From: Cryptomeria japonica
Lineage: Eukaryota > Streptophyta > Pinopsida > Cupressales > Cupressaceae
Assembly (NCBI RefSeq): GCF_030272615.1
Contig: NW_026728914.1
Span: 1-64,000, forward strand
Direction of reading: 5' to 3'
DNA: 64,000 nt
Below the pieces are notes generated by a model. That model was not told the DNA's origin. It saw only the letters and a list, made by a program, of their open reading frames with translations, and did no database searches. Both the position numbers and the translations under genes were made by a program. Positions 1 through 12,762 of the stretch are shown one piece after another. Each line of letters starts with the position of its first letter. Position 1 is the first letter of the stretch.

Positions 1-336
1 TCTTATACAAGATGTATCTCTCTTGAAACCAGACATTTTGATCAAGTCTTATACAAGATATATCATTCTTGAAACCAAACGCTTTGATCATCTTTGTCTT
101 ATACATGAGGTGTCATTCCTGAAACTAGACTCGATCCCAATCTTATCAATTCTATCCAACCTTTTCATTTGATCCATTATACCATGTCTTATACAAGATG
201 TATCTTTCCCGAAACCAGACGCTTTGATCATTTTTGTCTTATACAAGATGTATCTTTCGTGAAACCAGATGCTTTGATCATCTTTATCTTATATAAGCAG
301 TGTCATTCCTGAAACCAGACTTAATATCAATCTAAT
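1..336. repeat. ~50-bp tandem repeat with ~190-bp higher-order unit
   Basis: The word TCTTATACAAGATGTATC or a close variant starts at 1, 47, 97, 187, 237 and 287, each followed by TGAAACCAGAC and usually GCTTTGATCA. Units are about 46-50 bp. Units 1/47/97 match units 187/237/287 in order, and the third unit of each triplet carries a longer divergent tail, so the array is a doubled triplet of about 190 bp. It runs to the window edge and may continue left. It lies just upstream of the Ty3 copy 1 remnant and has no coding character. Confidence 0.85.
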
Positions 337-540
337 CAATCTTGTCAAACCCATCCATGTCATCAAATATTCACTCTTCTATCTTTCAAATAGCTTTCTT
401 CTTCTTTCAAGAGATCATTCATTCCTTTAGTGCACGAACGATCTCCCGAGAGGGGCATTATCATATCACATCTCTGTATCAATTTCATATCAATCTCATA
501 TCAACTGTTCATATCAAATCGATTCTTCATATTTACAACA
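337..540. other. AT-rich spacer before Ty3 copy 1
   Basis: No convincing gene. The stretch holds several ATATCA words and one C/G-richer patch near 430-455 (CCCGAGAGGGGCATTATCA) that resembles a polypurine tract, but no LTR start can be shown after it. Short open frames across it are of low-complexity composition. Confidence 0.4.
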
Positions 541-862
541 CCCACCATCCCATCAGTAGCATCAGTAGTACTAAGTACACCAATAAAAACACCAGCAGCA
601 TCCACAATCCCACCTACAATACCAATTGTGCCTACAACACCAATAATTTTACCTGTAGCACCGATAATCCTACCTAGAGCACCAATAATACTACCTACAA
701 CACCAATCATTCCACCAATCAACCCAACAACCCCATCAACAACAACAACCACATCAATAACACCATCAGTAGTATCAGTACGCCCAACAACATTGACATA
801 ACTAATAAACCCATCGACAACATCAGTGGCACCCACAATATCAATAATTCCATCACCAACAG
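541..862 (+). repeat. Degenerate codon-phased minisatellite (Pro/Thr/Ile-rich)
   Basis: About 20 imperfect copies of a 12-15 bp unit such as CCAATAATNCCACC. In the + frame they read as Pro-Ile-Ile-Pro/Thr-like repeats. The position corresponds to the Pro/Thr-rich linker between the G-patch segment and RT in Ty3 copy 2 (about 49857-50110), which is much less repetitive. I read it as an expanded linker in copy 1, not a separate gene; the minus-strand open frame here is its shadow. Confidence 0.65.
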
Positions 863-879
863 TACATTAGCCAATCACA

Positions 880-3800
880 ACTGCAGTATTCAACTCAAAA
901 GACATCCAGATTTGGTATAGTAATTGGATGTTGGAAAGAGATTTAGAGACCAACTCACATGAGTGGGAATTTGATTTAGTACATCTATATACTTCAGATG
1001 AGGAAGACACATCACCCCCTCCACCTTGCAAAGAAATCCCTATTTATGGAGATGCATAGATTAAAAACTCTTGGGTTCTTGAGCTAGAAGCTCCTTCCAT
1101 AGACCCTACGTCACATCCTACACTTGATTCTGACAGGGAGAGTACCATCAATGACCTTCACAACAATGTATTAACACTCACTGACACATCCCATAAACTT
1201 AACTTAATCGATGAGGTAATACCCATTATCCATCCTGAACTCATCGAATGGAATCAACCCAATCACCCATGCCTTGACCACTTCCAAAACAATGAGGCAA
1301 TCATAGATTTTTTGGAACTACATGATAACATACCAAGCGGGGATCATAAAGCTAGATTTTCCATCGAACTTAATCGCGCAACGTACTTTGGGGGAGATGC
1401 CAAACCTTTCAACTTAAAAAACATCACAATAAAGCATGGATCTTCTAGTGAAAATGACATAGTGGCACTTATTGATCTGAAAAAAGTAAAAATAAAGAGC
1501 GTATCCAATGGTGAAAACCTCTCTAAGGTGCTTGTGGATGAAAGGTTTGACATCCTCCCCTCTAGTACAAATCAGGAGAGATCGACGATCCTAATTGAAG
1601 AAACTAAAGAATTCAATGCGGGGACCCCTGAGACTCCTCACCAAATAGATTTTGCATCTCTTTTAACTCCAGAGGAATGACCAAAATTTGTGGAATTCTT
1701 CTAGAAATGTCAAATCAACTTTGCATGGTCCTATGCAGACATGCCTGGCTTAGATCCTGATTTGGTCATGCATTGCCTAACCGTAGTAGAAGGAGATAAA
1801 CCTGTAAAAAAAATCTCATAAAGATGCACCCACAGATTGTTGTTCTTGTCAAAGAAGAACTCAAAAAGCTTTTGGATGTTGGTTTCATCAGACCCATTGA
1901 TTATATAGATTGGATCTCCAACATAATACATGTTGGCAAACCTAATGGGGGCATCCGTATCTGTACAGATTTTAGAGATATAAACAAGGCATGTCCTAAG
2001 GATGACTTACCCCTACCAAACATCGACATGATCATGGACCTAATAGAAAGACATGGAATTCTTTCTCTTATGGATGGCTTTTCAGGGTAGAACCAGATCA
2101 AGATTGCTCCAGAAGATCAACATAAAACTACTTTCACATGCTCGTGGGGAACATACTATTGGAATGTGATGCCATTTGGTCTGAATAATGTAGGGGAAAC
2201 CTATCAAAGAGCTATGACTACCATCTTCCATGACATGATGCAAACCATAAAAGAGGATTACGTCGATGATTAACTAGCCAAATCATTAACTAGAGAAGGT
2301 CATCTAGAAATACTGGGTAAAATCTTTGATAAATTAGAGCAATATCATGTCCATTTCAATCTAAAGAAATGTGTCTTTAGAGTAACCTTAGGGAAACTCT
2401 TAGGATACATTATCTCAAGCAAGGGAATTGAAGTAGATCTAGCTAAAGTCAAAGCAATCATGGACATGCCACCTGCCAATAACATCAGTCAGTTAAGGAC
2501 ACTACAAGGTGGTCTACAATCAATTCAAAGATTCATTGCACAATTGGTTGATAAGTGTCATCCTTTCACACATCTGTTACATAAGAATATCCATTTTTAA
2601 TGGGATACAGAGTGCCAGCAAGCATTCCAAATGTTGAAAGATTAAATCCCACCAGATCCAAGTAGACCTATATTGCTAAATATTTTAGCTACAAATATGG
2701 AACTAGGAGTACTGCTGGCACAATACAATGCAGAAGGAAAATAATGTTCTATATACTGTATCTCTCACACATTGGTAGGCTATGAACCGAGTTACACACC
2801 TATTGAGCAAGCTTGCCTAGCAGTAATCTTGGTAGCCACCAAATTGAGACACTACATGTTAACACACAAGGAAAAAATCATTACCAAGATTGATCCACTA
2901 AAGTATCTACTCAGCAAGGCAACATTGACAGGATGCTTGGCCAAATGGGTTATGATTCTGAGTGAATTTTACATAGAGTATGTGGACCACAATTCTATTA
3001 AAGTGAAAGTTATTGCAGATCAGTTGGCTGATGCACCCGTCACAGGTGACCATCCTCTTATTTCCAATTTTCCAGATGAAGAGATCTTCATGATCACAAC
3101 CTTACCTTTCCATGCACAAATAACATCACTGAATATGAGGCCTTAATCACAGGACTCAGATTGGCTATACAATGGCATCTAAAAGAGCTACAGGTGTATG
3201 GAGATTCCCCGCTAGTCATCTGACAAGTCATCGATGAATACCAGACAAAGGATGATAAAATTATGCCATATAAAAGGATGGTGGATAGTTACAAAGAATC
3301 ACTTACAACTATCACATTTGAGCAAGTACTCAGAGATCAAAATTGGGCTGCTGATGCAATGGCTACAATTGCATCTCTTCTGGATCTTCTGCAAAATTCA
3401 ACACGCTACGAGTTCTTGGTAAAACAATTTTGGATCCCCACATATGATATCCCCGAAACCGAGATGATATGTCACCTTATCGGTTCTAAATCCCCATGGT
3501 ATGGTGAGTTCTTCACTTACCTCCGTGATCACACACTTCCTCCCAACCAATCCAATAACCAACATAAAACCTTCATTCGTCAAACCGCTTGATATACCAT
3601 TATTGCCGAAACCCTATACTAATGAAGTCTTGATGGTACTCTCCTTCGATGTTTGGAACAAGATAAAATAAAAAAGGCCTTGGAAGAGGTACATGAAGGA
3701 ATTTTTGGGGCTCACTCAAGCAGTCCTTTGCTAGCAAAGAAGATCATGCGCACTAGATACTATTGGCCATCCATGTAAAAAGACTCCTACTCTTTTGTCA

Positions 3801-4753
3801 GAAAATGCAAGAAGTGCCACGTTCACAGAGACTTGATACATGCACCAGCATAGGAATTGCAACCAATCACAACACCATGGCCCTTTTGTCAATGGGGACT
3901 TGACGTTGTGGGTAAAATCCATCCATCTTCATTCAACAATCATAAATTCATCATTATCACCACCAAATACTTCACAAAGTGGATCGAAGCTGTTCTACTT
4001 ATCCAAGTCACTGACAAGTAGATCGCCTCATTTATCCTTAGCTACATCATCTACTGGTATGGTGTACCCATGTCCATCATCACAGATAATGACATTCCTT
4101 TAAAAAATCAGGATGTCCCTGAGCTCTGTGAGAAGTTTCACATCCAACACCTCTTTTCCACCCCCTATTACCCACAAGGCAATGGTCAAGTCAAAGCATC
4201 AAACAAGAACATATTGAGAATTCTCAAGAAAAAAATCAATGATGCTGGTCATGATTGGCACATTCGCTTAAATCCAGCACTTTGGGCATATCGAACCAAT
4301 ATTTGAACCCCTACAAGAGCAACTCCTTACTCACTGGTCTATGAAGCAGAAGCTATCCTGCCTATTGAGGTTGAAATACCATCTTTATGGGTTTCTTTGC
4401 ACAATCTGATAGATGATGAAGCATACCAAGTCTCACATCTTCAAGACTTGGAACTGCTTGATGAAAAATGACAAGCTGCATACAACCACCTCAAAGCTTA
4501 TCAGCAGCGCATGAGCAGAAGCTACAATCATCAAGTAAAACCTCACACATTTGAGGTAGGTGATCTTGTTCTCCGAGAGAATCCTTGCAACCAACCAAAC
4601 AAAGAACACAAGGGAAATTTTGAATCCAACTGGCTAGGTCCATATGTCATCACTGCTTTGTTTGGGTCTAGGGCATATCAGTTGGCAACTTCATAGGGCA
4701 AACCACTAGTAGATTTGATCAACAACATGCAGTTCAAATGGTTTCATACATAA
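880..4753 (+). pseudogene. Ty3 pol remnant (linker-RT-RH-aRNH-IN), copy 1
   Basis: An acidic linker (about 900-1680) is followed by RT from about 1824. RT keeps the FIRPIDY, KACPKDDLPLPN and LMDGFSG motifs and the active-site box DYVDD near 2259-2273. RNase H follows (about 2690-3000), then the archaeal-type RNase H (about 3100-3420), then integrase (about 3690-4480) and a C-terminal tail ending in WFHT at the TAA 4751-4753. The reading frame moves from 1 to 0 to 2. A deletion of about 115 bp near 3104, relative to copy 2, removes the start of the aRNase H, including its YFDGS catalytic motif. In-frame stops occur in RT (after FSG, after VDD) and before integrase. It is clearly dead, but it retains RT codons that copy 2 has lost. 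Confidence 0.9.
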
Positions 4754-7239
4754 GTTCTACAGGGCATCAGGATCCTTTAAATACATCAGAAAATACTAAA
4801 AAATATTCAAAAAATGTCTTGAAGAAAATACAAAAAAATCAAGAAAATAGTAAAGAAAAATCATGCATCGAAAATAGTAAAAAACACTATGATGGCACCT
4901 TGGGTAAGTATGATGGTGAAAACCTGGCAAATAGGCGTCACTCATAAATCTTGTGGCTTCATTGTCTTTTAGACTTGTTACGATCACATGCATTGCATCC
5001 ATTTCATCCATCATTCAAACCATGACTTGTTATTGATCTGCAATCAGGGTTAGTAGTTCATATGTCCTGTATCTTTCTTTTTATAAGGAACTCCTAAACT
5101 AGGGCCAATTATCTTAACCTATTAATAGAAGTGGACTCTACATTACTTATGATTCATTGAATTCTTCATTCAAAATTGGCTGAAAATATTACCAAAAACA
5201 TTCATAAAATCTCTGAAAACACCAAAAACATTAAAAAACACTCACAAAATCCATAAAAACATGTCAAAAACATCAAAAATCAATCAAAAACATTGCAACA
5301 TATATTATTCGTTGTACATACACATCATAAGAGACACAAAACAAAATAGTTTTGAGCTACTTAGACAATGGGGATCACTTATCAAATAACCCAGCCAAAT
5401 CAAAAAACATCTACACACAACTGTCTTAACAAGGATGCATCCTTCCTTCCAAAACAAAGACATGATAACATTTTCTTTGACAAGAAAAATTTGTTTAAGC
5501 TATAAGTACTTGGTTGGTTTGTTAGTTATTTATTCATTCATATTAGGTTCCTATGCTACTCCGGGATACCCACAAGTGATTAGAGTAGCCAAGGTGGTTC
5601 CTAAATATTGTTTTGTTTGCTGTCTACGGATTGTTCCAATGAAGTTCTGGGGCATGTACTAATGGTGTCTATGTGGGAAGTTCACTAAGCTACATGATCA
5701 TATGGACAAATACAGTCATGGATCACTATGGCTTACTATCTGCAACATATACCTCGACCATTTGCACATGAACCAGAATGGAGGGTCACTTCTTCCTTAT
5801 TTATAATGCTTACTTACAAGTGAAATGCTTCAAACTTGGTTCGTGCTACCTCGGCCAAGAACGATACTACCATGATCGATGAGGAAAATAAAGCACTATG
5901 AATACTCTATGGAACATTATCTCATCTCAACTATATATATTGTATTTCATTGCATATCATCCATCCATTTTCTCATTCATTGTTCATATCTATTGTTCGC
6001 ATACAAGAAATTTAGGCTTATATGAGAAAACACCTAATAAGTTTGTCTTGGGTACACAAATCGTGACGAAGTCCTCTGATACACCATCTCAAATCTGCAT
6101 TCCACATCTACAAAATTCTCACCAACTTGCTTTCATACATCATGAAGGCATGGAATTCTCATTTAGTTGCATTACATGCATTCAGTTCATTATCATTTAC
6201 TTACATTTAGGATCATTTATATATTTATTTAAATGCATTAATTTGTTCATCCCCTTGGAGGCATTTAACACATCAGATACATTTATTATCATTTACTTGC
6301 GTTTCCTTTAAGTGCATTTGTTACCAAGAACATTCATTCATCCATGTAGTGCATTCATTTTACATATGCATTCCTTTCATTATCGTTTTAATTGTATTAA
6401 GGTGCAGTTATTCATTATCATTTTAATTGCATTAAGGTGTAGTGATTCATTATCATTATAATTGCATTAAGGTGCAGTTATTCATTATCATTTTAATTGC
6501 ATTAAGGTGCAGTTATTCATTATCATTTTAATTGCATTTTTGTTTCATCTCCTTTATCACATAGTCACATTTTATTTTGAGTCATTTAGAATCATACATA
6601 AACATTTGTCTCAACATTTGTTTCTACATTTTAAGTGCATTCATTTAGAATCATAACATAAACATTTGTATTCACATTTGTTTATCCATGTAAAATATAT
6701 TCCTTTAGTATCATAAACATTTGCATAAATATTTGATTCATCTTAAAACAACATACATCATTTACTCATATCAACATATCATATCATCAACATAAACAAG
6801 TATTATCTATCCCATAGTCCTCATCATTCACTCATCATTTAGCATAAATCATCATCATTGCATCACATTAATAGCAGTACAAAAGCATCATCTATCTAGT
6901 AACCTGCATATACATGAAAGAAAAATAATCCATAACATACACCTAGACAACAAAATCATCCATAAACATGCATATAGAAAGCAAATCATCCATGACATCT
7001 ATCTAAGCATCAATCATAATCATCATCATGCATAAACATATACATATATCATCATATATATGCATATCATCACAAAAATATGTGATCTCCTCATATATCA
7101 TATCATATATCATCTCACAAAAGAATACATGTATCGGAGTACAGTGATGTAAAAAATATATCGGCTACCAAGAGCTAACCAAGTCACAGTCCAAAATAAC
7201 AATATAATAAGTACATAAAATCTCTCAAATGGCACTCTA
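4754..7239. other. 3' non-coding region of Ty3 copy 1
   Basis: Matches the region downstream of pol in copy 2 (53955-56590), including a shared GAAGTTCTGGGGCATGTACT word at 5641 and 54850. It contains A-rich CAAAAACATT repeats (about 5190-5300), then a long stretch rich in CATTCATTTA and ATCATCATA words. The open frames here (for example 5435-5662 and 5898-6311) have no recognisable domains and no matching open frame in copy 2, so I do not call them genes. Confidence 0.6.
6366..6540 (+). repeat. 35-bp tandem repeat, ~5 copies
   Basis: GGTGCAGTTATTCATTATCA or a variant recurs at 6401, 6436, 6471 and 6506, an exact 35-bp spacing, with a partial unit before it. Copy 2 has only a single related unit (near 55912), so this is a local expansion in copy 1. 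Confidence 0.85.
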
Positions 7240-8047
7240 GCTAGATACTACACCACCATCAGCACCTGCTCCACCACTACCCCATTCTCCACTTGCACTA
7301 TCTCGCTATGGAGGACCCATAAACCACCACTGCTTTGCATCCTCTGAGACTGCTTTGATCTCGTCTGTTGCATCTGGAAATATCTCAATGCCTACTGACT
7401 AACTAGAACCACCTGCTCGTATAAACTATGCCAATAGTCAATCTCTCCACTTGCCGGCCATAGTTCCCTTGCCATCGAATTAAAAAAAACACTATCCCTG
7501 TGCTCCTGACAACACTCGGCCGCTATTCTGCACCTCCCTCAGTCTATCCACTAGATCATCTCTCTCTCACATCACTACCCTCAACTCAGCCTCCCTCACA
7601 AAAAGCTAGACATCTCTAGCTACAATCTCTACCTCACTATCCTCCAACTATGCCTCGGCTACTAAGTCGAGTCTGTAAATATACTATCATGTGCTCCCAG
7701 AGGCCTCCCCCTCCTCCACCTACAACTCCCCCTCCCATCTTCATAGGATCCTCTCCTCCACCTATGGCTTCCTCTCCCATCTCCATAGGCGCTACACCCC
7801 ACCAATATCCCTACCTTCTGCTCTGGCTACCCCCTGTATTAGTGGACCCTGTGATAGTCGCAATGGTTGTCCCCCTCTACCTCTCCTCTGTAACTATCCT
7901 CCTCCACCACCTCCACCTCCAAATCCACCCCCACCCCCTCCACCTCCTCCTGCTCCTCAAAAATATCCTCCTCCATCACCTCCATCTCCTCCTCCTAATA
8001 CTCGGCCTCCTCTTCTCCTCCGTCGCCGTCTCCTGTCATCCTCAAAA
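7240..8047 (-). pseudogene. Antisense ORF remnant of Ty3 copy 1 (C-terminal part of PMD gene)
   Basis: This region aligns with 56600-57430 of copy 2, where the minus strand carries the C-terminal part (Arg/Gly-rich linker and coiled coil) of a plant-mobile-domain protein. Here the minus strand gives a run of GGA/GGT codons opposite the CCTCCACC repeats (about 7700-8000). The long plus-strand proline-rich frames (7650-8078, 7691-8059) are mirror images of that run. The PMD domain itself is absent because the element is cut at about 8047. Whether it was ever expressed cannot be told. Confidence 0.6.
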
Positions 8048-8355
8048 GATGGTATGTAGATTAGGCAGGAGATGTTGATGACTAGAAGAGCACTTCTGGT
8101 GGAACTTTCTTTCTTGAAAAGAAACTTATTTCATGGATCAACAAAAATCAATCATGTACTTCCTTATCTACTGCTAAAGTCGAGTATGTTGCTACTACTA
8201 CTAACTGTACATAAGTTATCTGGATGAAGAAAATGTTAAAGGACATAAAATTGAATTGTAATGAGCTAGTATTTATTCATTGTGATAACTCTGCTGCTAT
8301 AGACATATCCAACAATCCGGTATTCCAGTCTAAGACAAAGAACATATCTATCAAA
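8048..8355 (+). pseudogene. Ty1/copia RNase H remnant, outer element, part 1
   Basis: Translated fragments read GDVDD, then FFLEKKLISWINKNQSCTSL, then IHCDNSAAIDISNNPVFQSK, which are copia RNase H motifs. Stops and shifts are frequent. The left end is truncated against Ty3 copy 1. The right end is interrupted at 8355 by a complete minus-strand copia; reading resumes at 14971. It probably belongs to the same broad copia group as the inserted element, because the RNase H and PPT are very similar. Confidence 0.85.
8351..8355. repeat. Target-site duplication, left copy (TCAAA)
   Basis: TCAAA immediately precedes the TGTTAGG end of the inserted copia and recurs directly after its other end at 14971-14975. 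Confidence 0.9.
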
Positions 8356-9372
8356 TGTTAGGTCCCAGAGACAACTGAGAGGGGGGGTGAATCAGTTGTC
8401 CAATTAATTCAAACCAAAGTTAACTTAACCAAACTAAATGCCCAATACCAATAAACCAAACTTTATGCCGGTAGATAGTTTATCAGTTAATTATAGTACC
8501 GGTAAAGATTAATGCATGAAACAGAAAGACAATGACTTCTACAACACATAACACCAATATTTGTATGTGGAAAACCTGTAAGGGGAAAAACCATGATGGG
8601 AAACCTTACCCAAATTTAGATGATACTACTGTAGATAGTATGTGTGTACAATATGGGGTCTGCACATACAGAAAGGCCAAGTGCCTAGAGCTCACTGCTC
8701 AATCACAAAATGAGAGTCACATTGACTACAATTGGATGATTAAATCCAATGATAATGTACTACACAAAATAGCATCTTCTTATGCTGGATTCAGTATAGG
8801 TTTAGCTCTGATATGTCTTCTTCAAACCTTCCTTCAATCTTGAATGATGTCTGTGTGTATGGCTCTGCTGATATTCACATATACCGAAATACAGTCCTTT
8901 TCACACTTGCATATTGATCTCACAAATGAGATCTTACATTTATACCATAACCTAAGACCAATTGAGTAGGTTGCCTCACTATCCAATGCATGATGTTGGC
9001 TCAATGCATTTACATTAACAACAAGATCTTCTCCATAATGTGTCGTGCTGATCTGGAATAGATAAGCCTGCCGATGTCTATCCTGGACCTATTTGCCAGT
9101 AACAACAAATATGCAAGCTCGAATAAACAAATGAACAAATCACCAAGACAAAGTGTCCAAATGATGTCTTCGACATAACCAAGTATTCTCCAAGTGATTC
9201 CAAGTGCCAGTGAACAATATATCCTACCGTTGAACCAAATACCGATAACTGTGCACAAGTCACTTGCTTGCCGGTGAACATAACCAAATCTCCAAGTGTT
9301 GATAGGTTGAAAAGTATTGATAAGTGTTGACATCAATGAAAAAACCATATCAACATATCCAAAATACCAACA
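8356..9372 (-). repeat. 3' LTR of nested copia (left, 1017 bp)
   Basis: On the + strand it starts TGTTAGGTCCCAGAG and ends AAAATACCAACA, so in element orientation it is TGTTGG...CCTAACA. Compared with the right LTR it lacks about 39 bp (the AAAAGATATTACAATAAAAT segment present after 14560) and has about 25 extra bases near 9210. The open frame 8532-8843 lies inside the LTR and recurs in the other LTR, so I do not count it as a gene. Confidence 0.93.
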
Positions 9373-9386
9373 ATCTCCCCCTTTGG
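9373..9386 (-). promoter_or_regulatory. Polypurine tract of nested copia
   Basis: The minus strand reads CCAAAGGGGGAGAT directly before the 3' LTR. The same tract precedes the LTR at 15504 and, with small changes, the one at 41693. It would prime plus-strand DNA synthesis. Confidence 0.9.
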
Positions 9387-9762
9387 CATTGATGGCAACA
9401 CAAGATGGAAAAACCATCAAAGTGCCAAAACAGAAATGCCAAAAACCAAAAACCAACAATCTCTCAGAAATTATAATATCACTAACAATCTCCCCAAAAT
9501 AACAATCTCTCCCTCTAGGAGTAATATGTGTTTTCAAAAGTGTTTTTCCATGTCAATCTCTCCCCCTTTGAAATCAAATGCCAAAGCAATACAAAAACCA
9601 GGTTCAAATACAAAATACCAACTTGTTACAAAATACCAACTACTCCCCCTGAGAAGTAGCTCTCCTCATCAAAGCCAAAATAAAAGATTTCTCTATTAAT
9701 TCTACCGGTTGATGACAAACATCAATTGTCTCAGTCTTTACTAGTCGGGGTATGACCCCAAG

Positions 9763-12762
9763 CTAATCTCTTAGATATTCAAAAGTTTCTTTAGGCAAAG
9801 GCTTAGTAAAGATATTTGCAATCTGCTCTTTAGTATTCACATAAACCAATTTCACTTCTTTTGCTTCAACATTCTCTTTCAGAAAATTCAATTTGATAGA
9901 AACATGTTTAGCTTTAGAATGTAGTACTGGATTCTTAGATATATCAATTGTTGTTGTATTATCACAGTAAATAGTTATAGGTTCCTTGCATTTTACCTTT
10001 ATGTCCTTCAATATTTTCTTAAGCCATAATACTTGTGTGCAATTAGTTGCTGCTGCAACATAGTCTGATTCTACTGTTGATAAAGATGTGCAACTTTGTT
10101 TCTTATTCAACCAAGAAATTAATCTGCTACCAAGAAAAAATGCTCCTCTGGTGGTGCTTTTTCTATCATCTACATCTCCTGCCAAATTTGCATCTATGTA
10201 TGCACATAATTCAAAGTTTTCATCTCTAGGATACCATAAGCCAAGATTTGTAGTGCCTTGTAAGTATCAAAAAATCCCTTTTACTACTGATTCATGATTT
10301 TCTTTAGGATTACTTTGAAATCTTGAAACAATACACACTGCATTCATAATATCAGGTCTTGTTTGTGTCAAATATAGTAAACCTCCTATCATAGATTTGT
10401 ACCTAATCAGATTAATAGGTAGTGATTCATCCCTTAGTGATAGCTTGTCTGTTGTAGTCATAGGTGTGCTTACCAGTTTAGAGTTCTCCATTCCAAATTT
10501 CTTTAGTAATTCCTTTAAGTACTTAGTTTGACTCAAGAATATACCTTTATTAGTCTGTGAAATTTGCAAACTTAAAAATAATTTTATCTCTCCAATCATA
10601 GACATTTCAAATTCTTACTGCATTTCATTAGAAAGTCTTTACATAATCCATCTTCTCCTCCAAAGATTATATCATCAACAAAAACTTCTATAACCAAGAT
10701 GTCATCATTAGTCAATTTGTAGTATAAGTTATTGTCAGCATTACCTTTAGAAAAACCAATCTTCAAAAGCTATTTGTCCAATCTAGCATACCAAGCTCTT
10801 GGAGCTTGCTTTAGCCCATACAAAGCTTTTCTTAACCTAAAAACCATATCTTTGTCATCTGTCAAAGAAAATCCATCAGGTTGTTCAATATAAACTTCTT
10901 CTTCAAGATCTCCATTCAGAAATGCACATTTAATATCCATCTGATATACTTTATAGTTCTTGTGTGCTGCAAAAGCCAAGAATAATCTGACTGCCTCAAT
11001 TCTAGCTACCGGTGCAAAGGTTTCATTATAATAAATTCCTTCTTTTTGTGAATATCCCGTACACTCTAGTCTTGCTTTATTTCTAATTACCTTACCATGT
11101 TCATTAAGTTTGTTTCTGAATACCCATTTTGTTCCAATTACAATTTTGTCTTTAGGCCAAGGAATTAATGTCCATGTGTTATTCTTTTCAATTTGTTCTA
11201 ATTCTTCTTCCATAGCTTTAATTGAGTGTTTATCTTCACATGCCTCATTAACTAATGTTGGTTCAATTTGAGAGATAAGACATACCTCTTCATTTTCTAG
11301 TCTTCCTCTAGTCATAACACCTTGATATTTGTTTGCAATTATCTGATCTTCAGAGTGGTTCAATCTTACATATTGGGGTGTCTTTGTTTGTTGTTGTTCC
11401 CCAGCTATTGTGGAATTTTCAGATGATACCGGTGTAATTGGATCTTCATTCTATACCGATGTATTCATTGTAGGTTGATTTGTCAGTATCTCAGCTACCG
11501 GTTCAGAGTCTATATACCTTGAAGTTCCTCTAAATTGTTCATCAATTTTCACATTTGTACTCTCAATAATTTTTTGCAATCTCTTGTTAAAACATCTATA
11601 TGCCTTTCTTTTTGATGAATAACCAAGAAATATTCCTTCATCACTTCTAGGATCAAATTTACCAATATACTCATCTCTTCTAATATAGCATTTGCTTCCA
11701 AATATTCTGAAATATTTAAGAGTAGGAGTAATACCAAACCATAGTTCATGAGGGATCTTACCAGTTTCACCTTTGATGTGAACTTTGTTGAATGTGTAGA
11801 CCGCTGTACTTACTGCCTCTCTCCAATATACATGAGGTAGATTTGCTTCTGACAACATACTTCTAGCTGCATCCAAGACTTTTGTTTTTCCTTTCTACAA
11901 CTCCCTTCTGTTGGGGTGTCTGGGGTGCTGACAATTGTCTTCTGATCCCATTCACTTCACAGAATGTATTAAATTCCTTAGATGTGAATTTGCCTCCTTG
12001 ATCTGATTTCAAACATTTAATTTTCTTACTGGTTTCATTTTCTACCATTACCTTAAATAGTTTGAATTTCCCAAGTGCTTTTGATTTCTCCCTGAGAAAA
12101 GTAACCCAACACATTCTAGAATAGTCATCAATGATTAGCATAAAATATCTATCTCCTTGTAAGCTTTTAGTTCTTGCTGGACCATATAAATCAGTATGAA
12201 TTAAGTCAAGAGCATTATTGGATTTTTCTGGAATACTCTTAAAAGATATTCTAACTTGCTTTCCAAATTGACATTCTTTACATACTAGATTGTGAGGATT
12301 GACAATCTTAGGTAAATCTCTTACTACGTTAGTTGTATTGATTTTCACAATGCAATCAAAATTTACATGACAGAGTCTCTTATGCCATAACCAACTTTCA
12401 TCAATATGTGCAATCAAGCATGTCTTTTCACTATTATTCAACTGAAAGATATTACCTTTAGTCTGATTATTGATTGCAATTTCCAAACTAGTTTTGTTCA
12501 TGATTTTGCATTTACCATTCTTGAATTGTAACTAAAATCCTTTTTCAACTAATTGACCAACACTCAAAAGATTATCCTCTAAACCTTCAACATAGTAAAC
12601 ATTATCAATATTGTGCTTACCATCCAAAGATATAGTGCCTTTTCCTTTGATCAAACAAGCTTTATCATCTCCAAATCTTACTAGACCTCCATTGTATTCC
12701 TAAAAGGTTAAGAATTTACTTTTATCACCAGTTATATGATGTGAACATCCTTAATCAATGAT
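9763..12762 (-). pseudogene. Copia pol remnant: protease-integrase-RT-RNase H
   Basis: Running right to left, the protease region begins WIID-stop-GCSHHITG, where the residue after the catalytic Asp is replaced by a stop. Integrase (about 12440-11480) has the zinc-binding His/Cys set (HKRLCH ... CKEC) and the D-D-E residues in LIHTDLYG, LKSDQGG and KGVVERK. A frame change lies near 11870. RT (about 11290-10300) has [19 protein letters not shown], the [13 protein letters not shown] block and active site FVDD at 10671-10682. RNase H (10185-9763) has ISWLNKKQSCTSLS and IYCDNTTTIDIS. A stop follows YARLDK near 10770, and another frame change lies between 10670 and 10605. All domains are recognisable but the gene is broken. 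Confidence 0.93.

Larger units (their letters stand above)
541..8047 (+). mobile_element. Tat-type Ty3 retrotransposon, truncated copy 1
   Basis: This segment is collinear with the complete element at 42740-61132. Linker, RT, RNase H, aRNase H and integrase match from about 870 to 4753, then the 3' non-coding region, then the antisense Pro/Gly-rich coding remnant up to a shared TCATCCTCAAAA at about 8036-8047. Gag, protease and both LTRs are missing. On the right it stops abruptly against a copia fragment. Many stops and at least two frame changes show that it is older or more decayed than copy 2. The left limit is uncertain because of the low-complexity linker. Confidence 0.85.

Noticed and set aside
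1-336. CRISPR-like array
   Set aside because: Repeat units adjoin without unique spacers of fixed length, and the context is a plant genome.
7650-8078. Plus-strand proline-rich ORFs (PPPPP runs)
   Set aside because: Mirror image of the Gly-rich part of the antisense PMD gene remnant; copy 2 shows that coding is on the minus strand.
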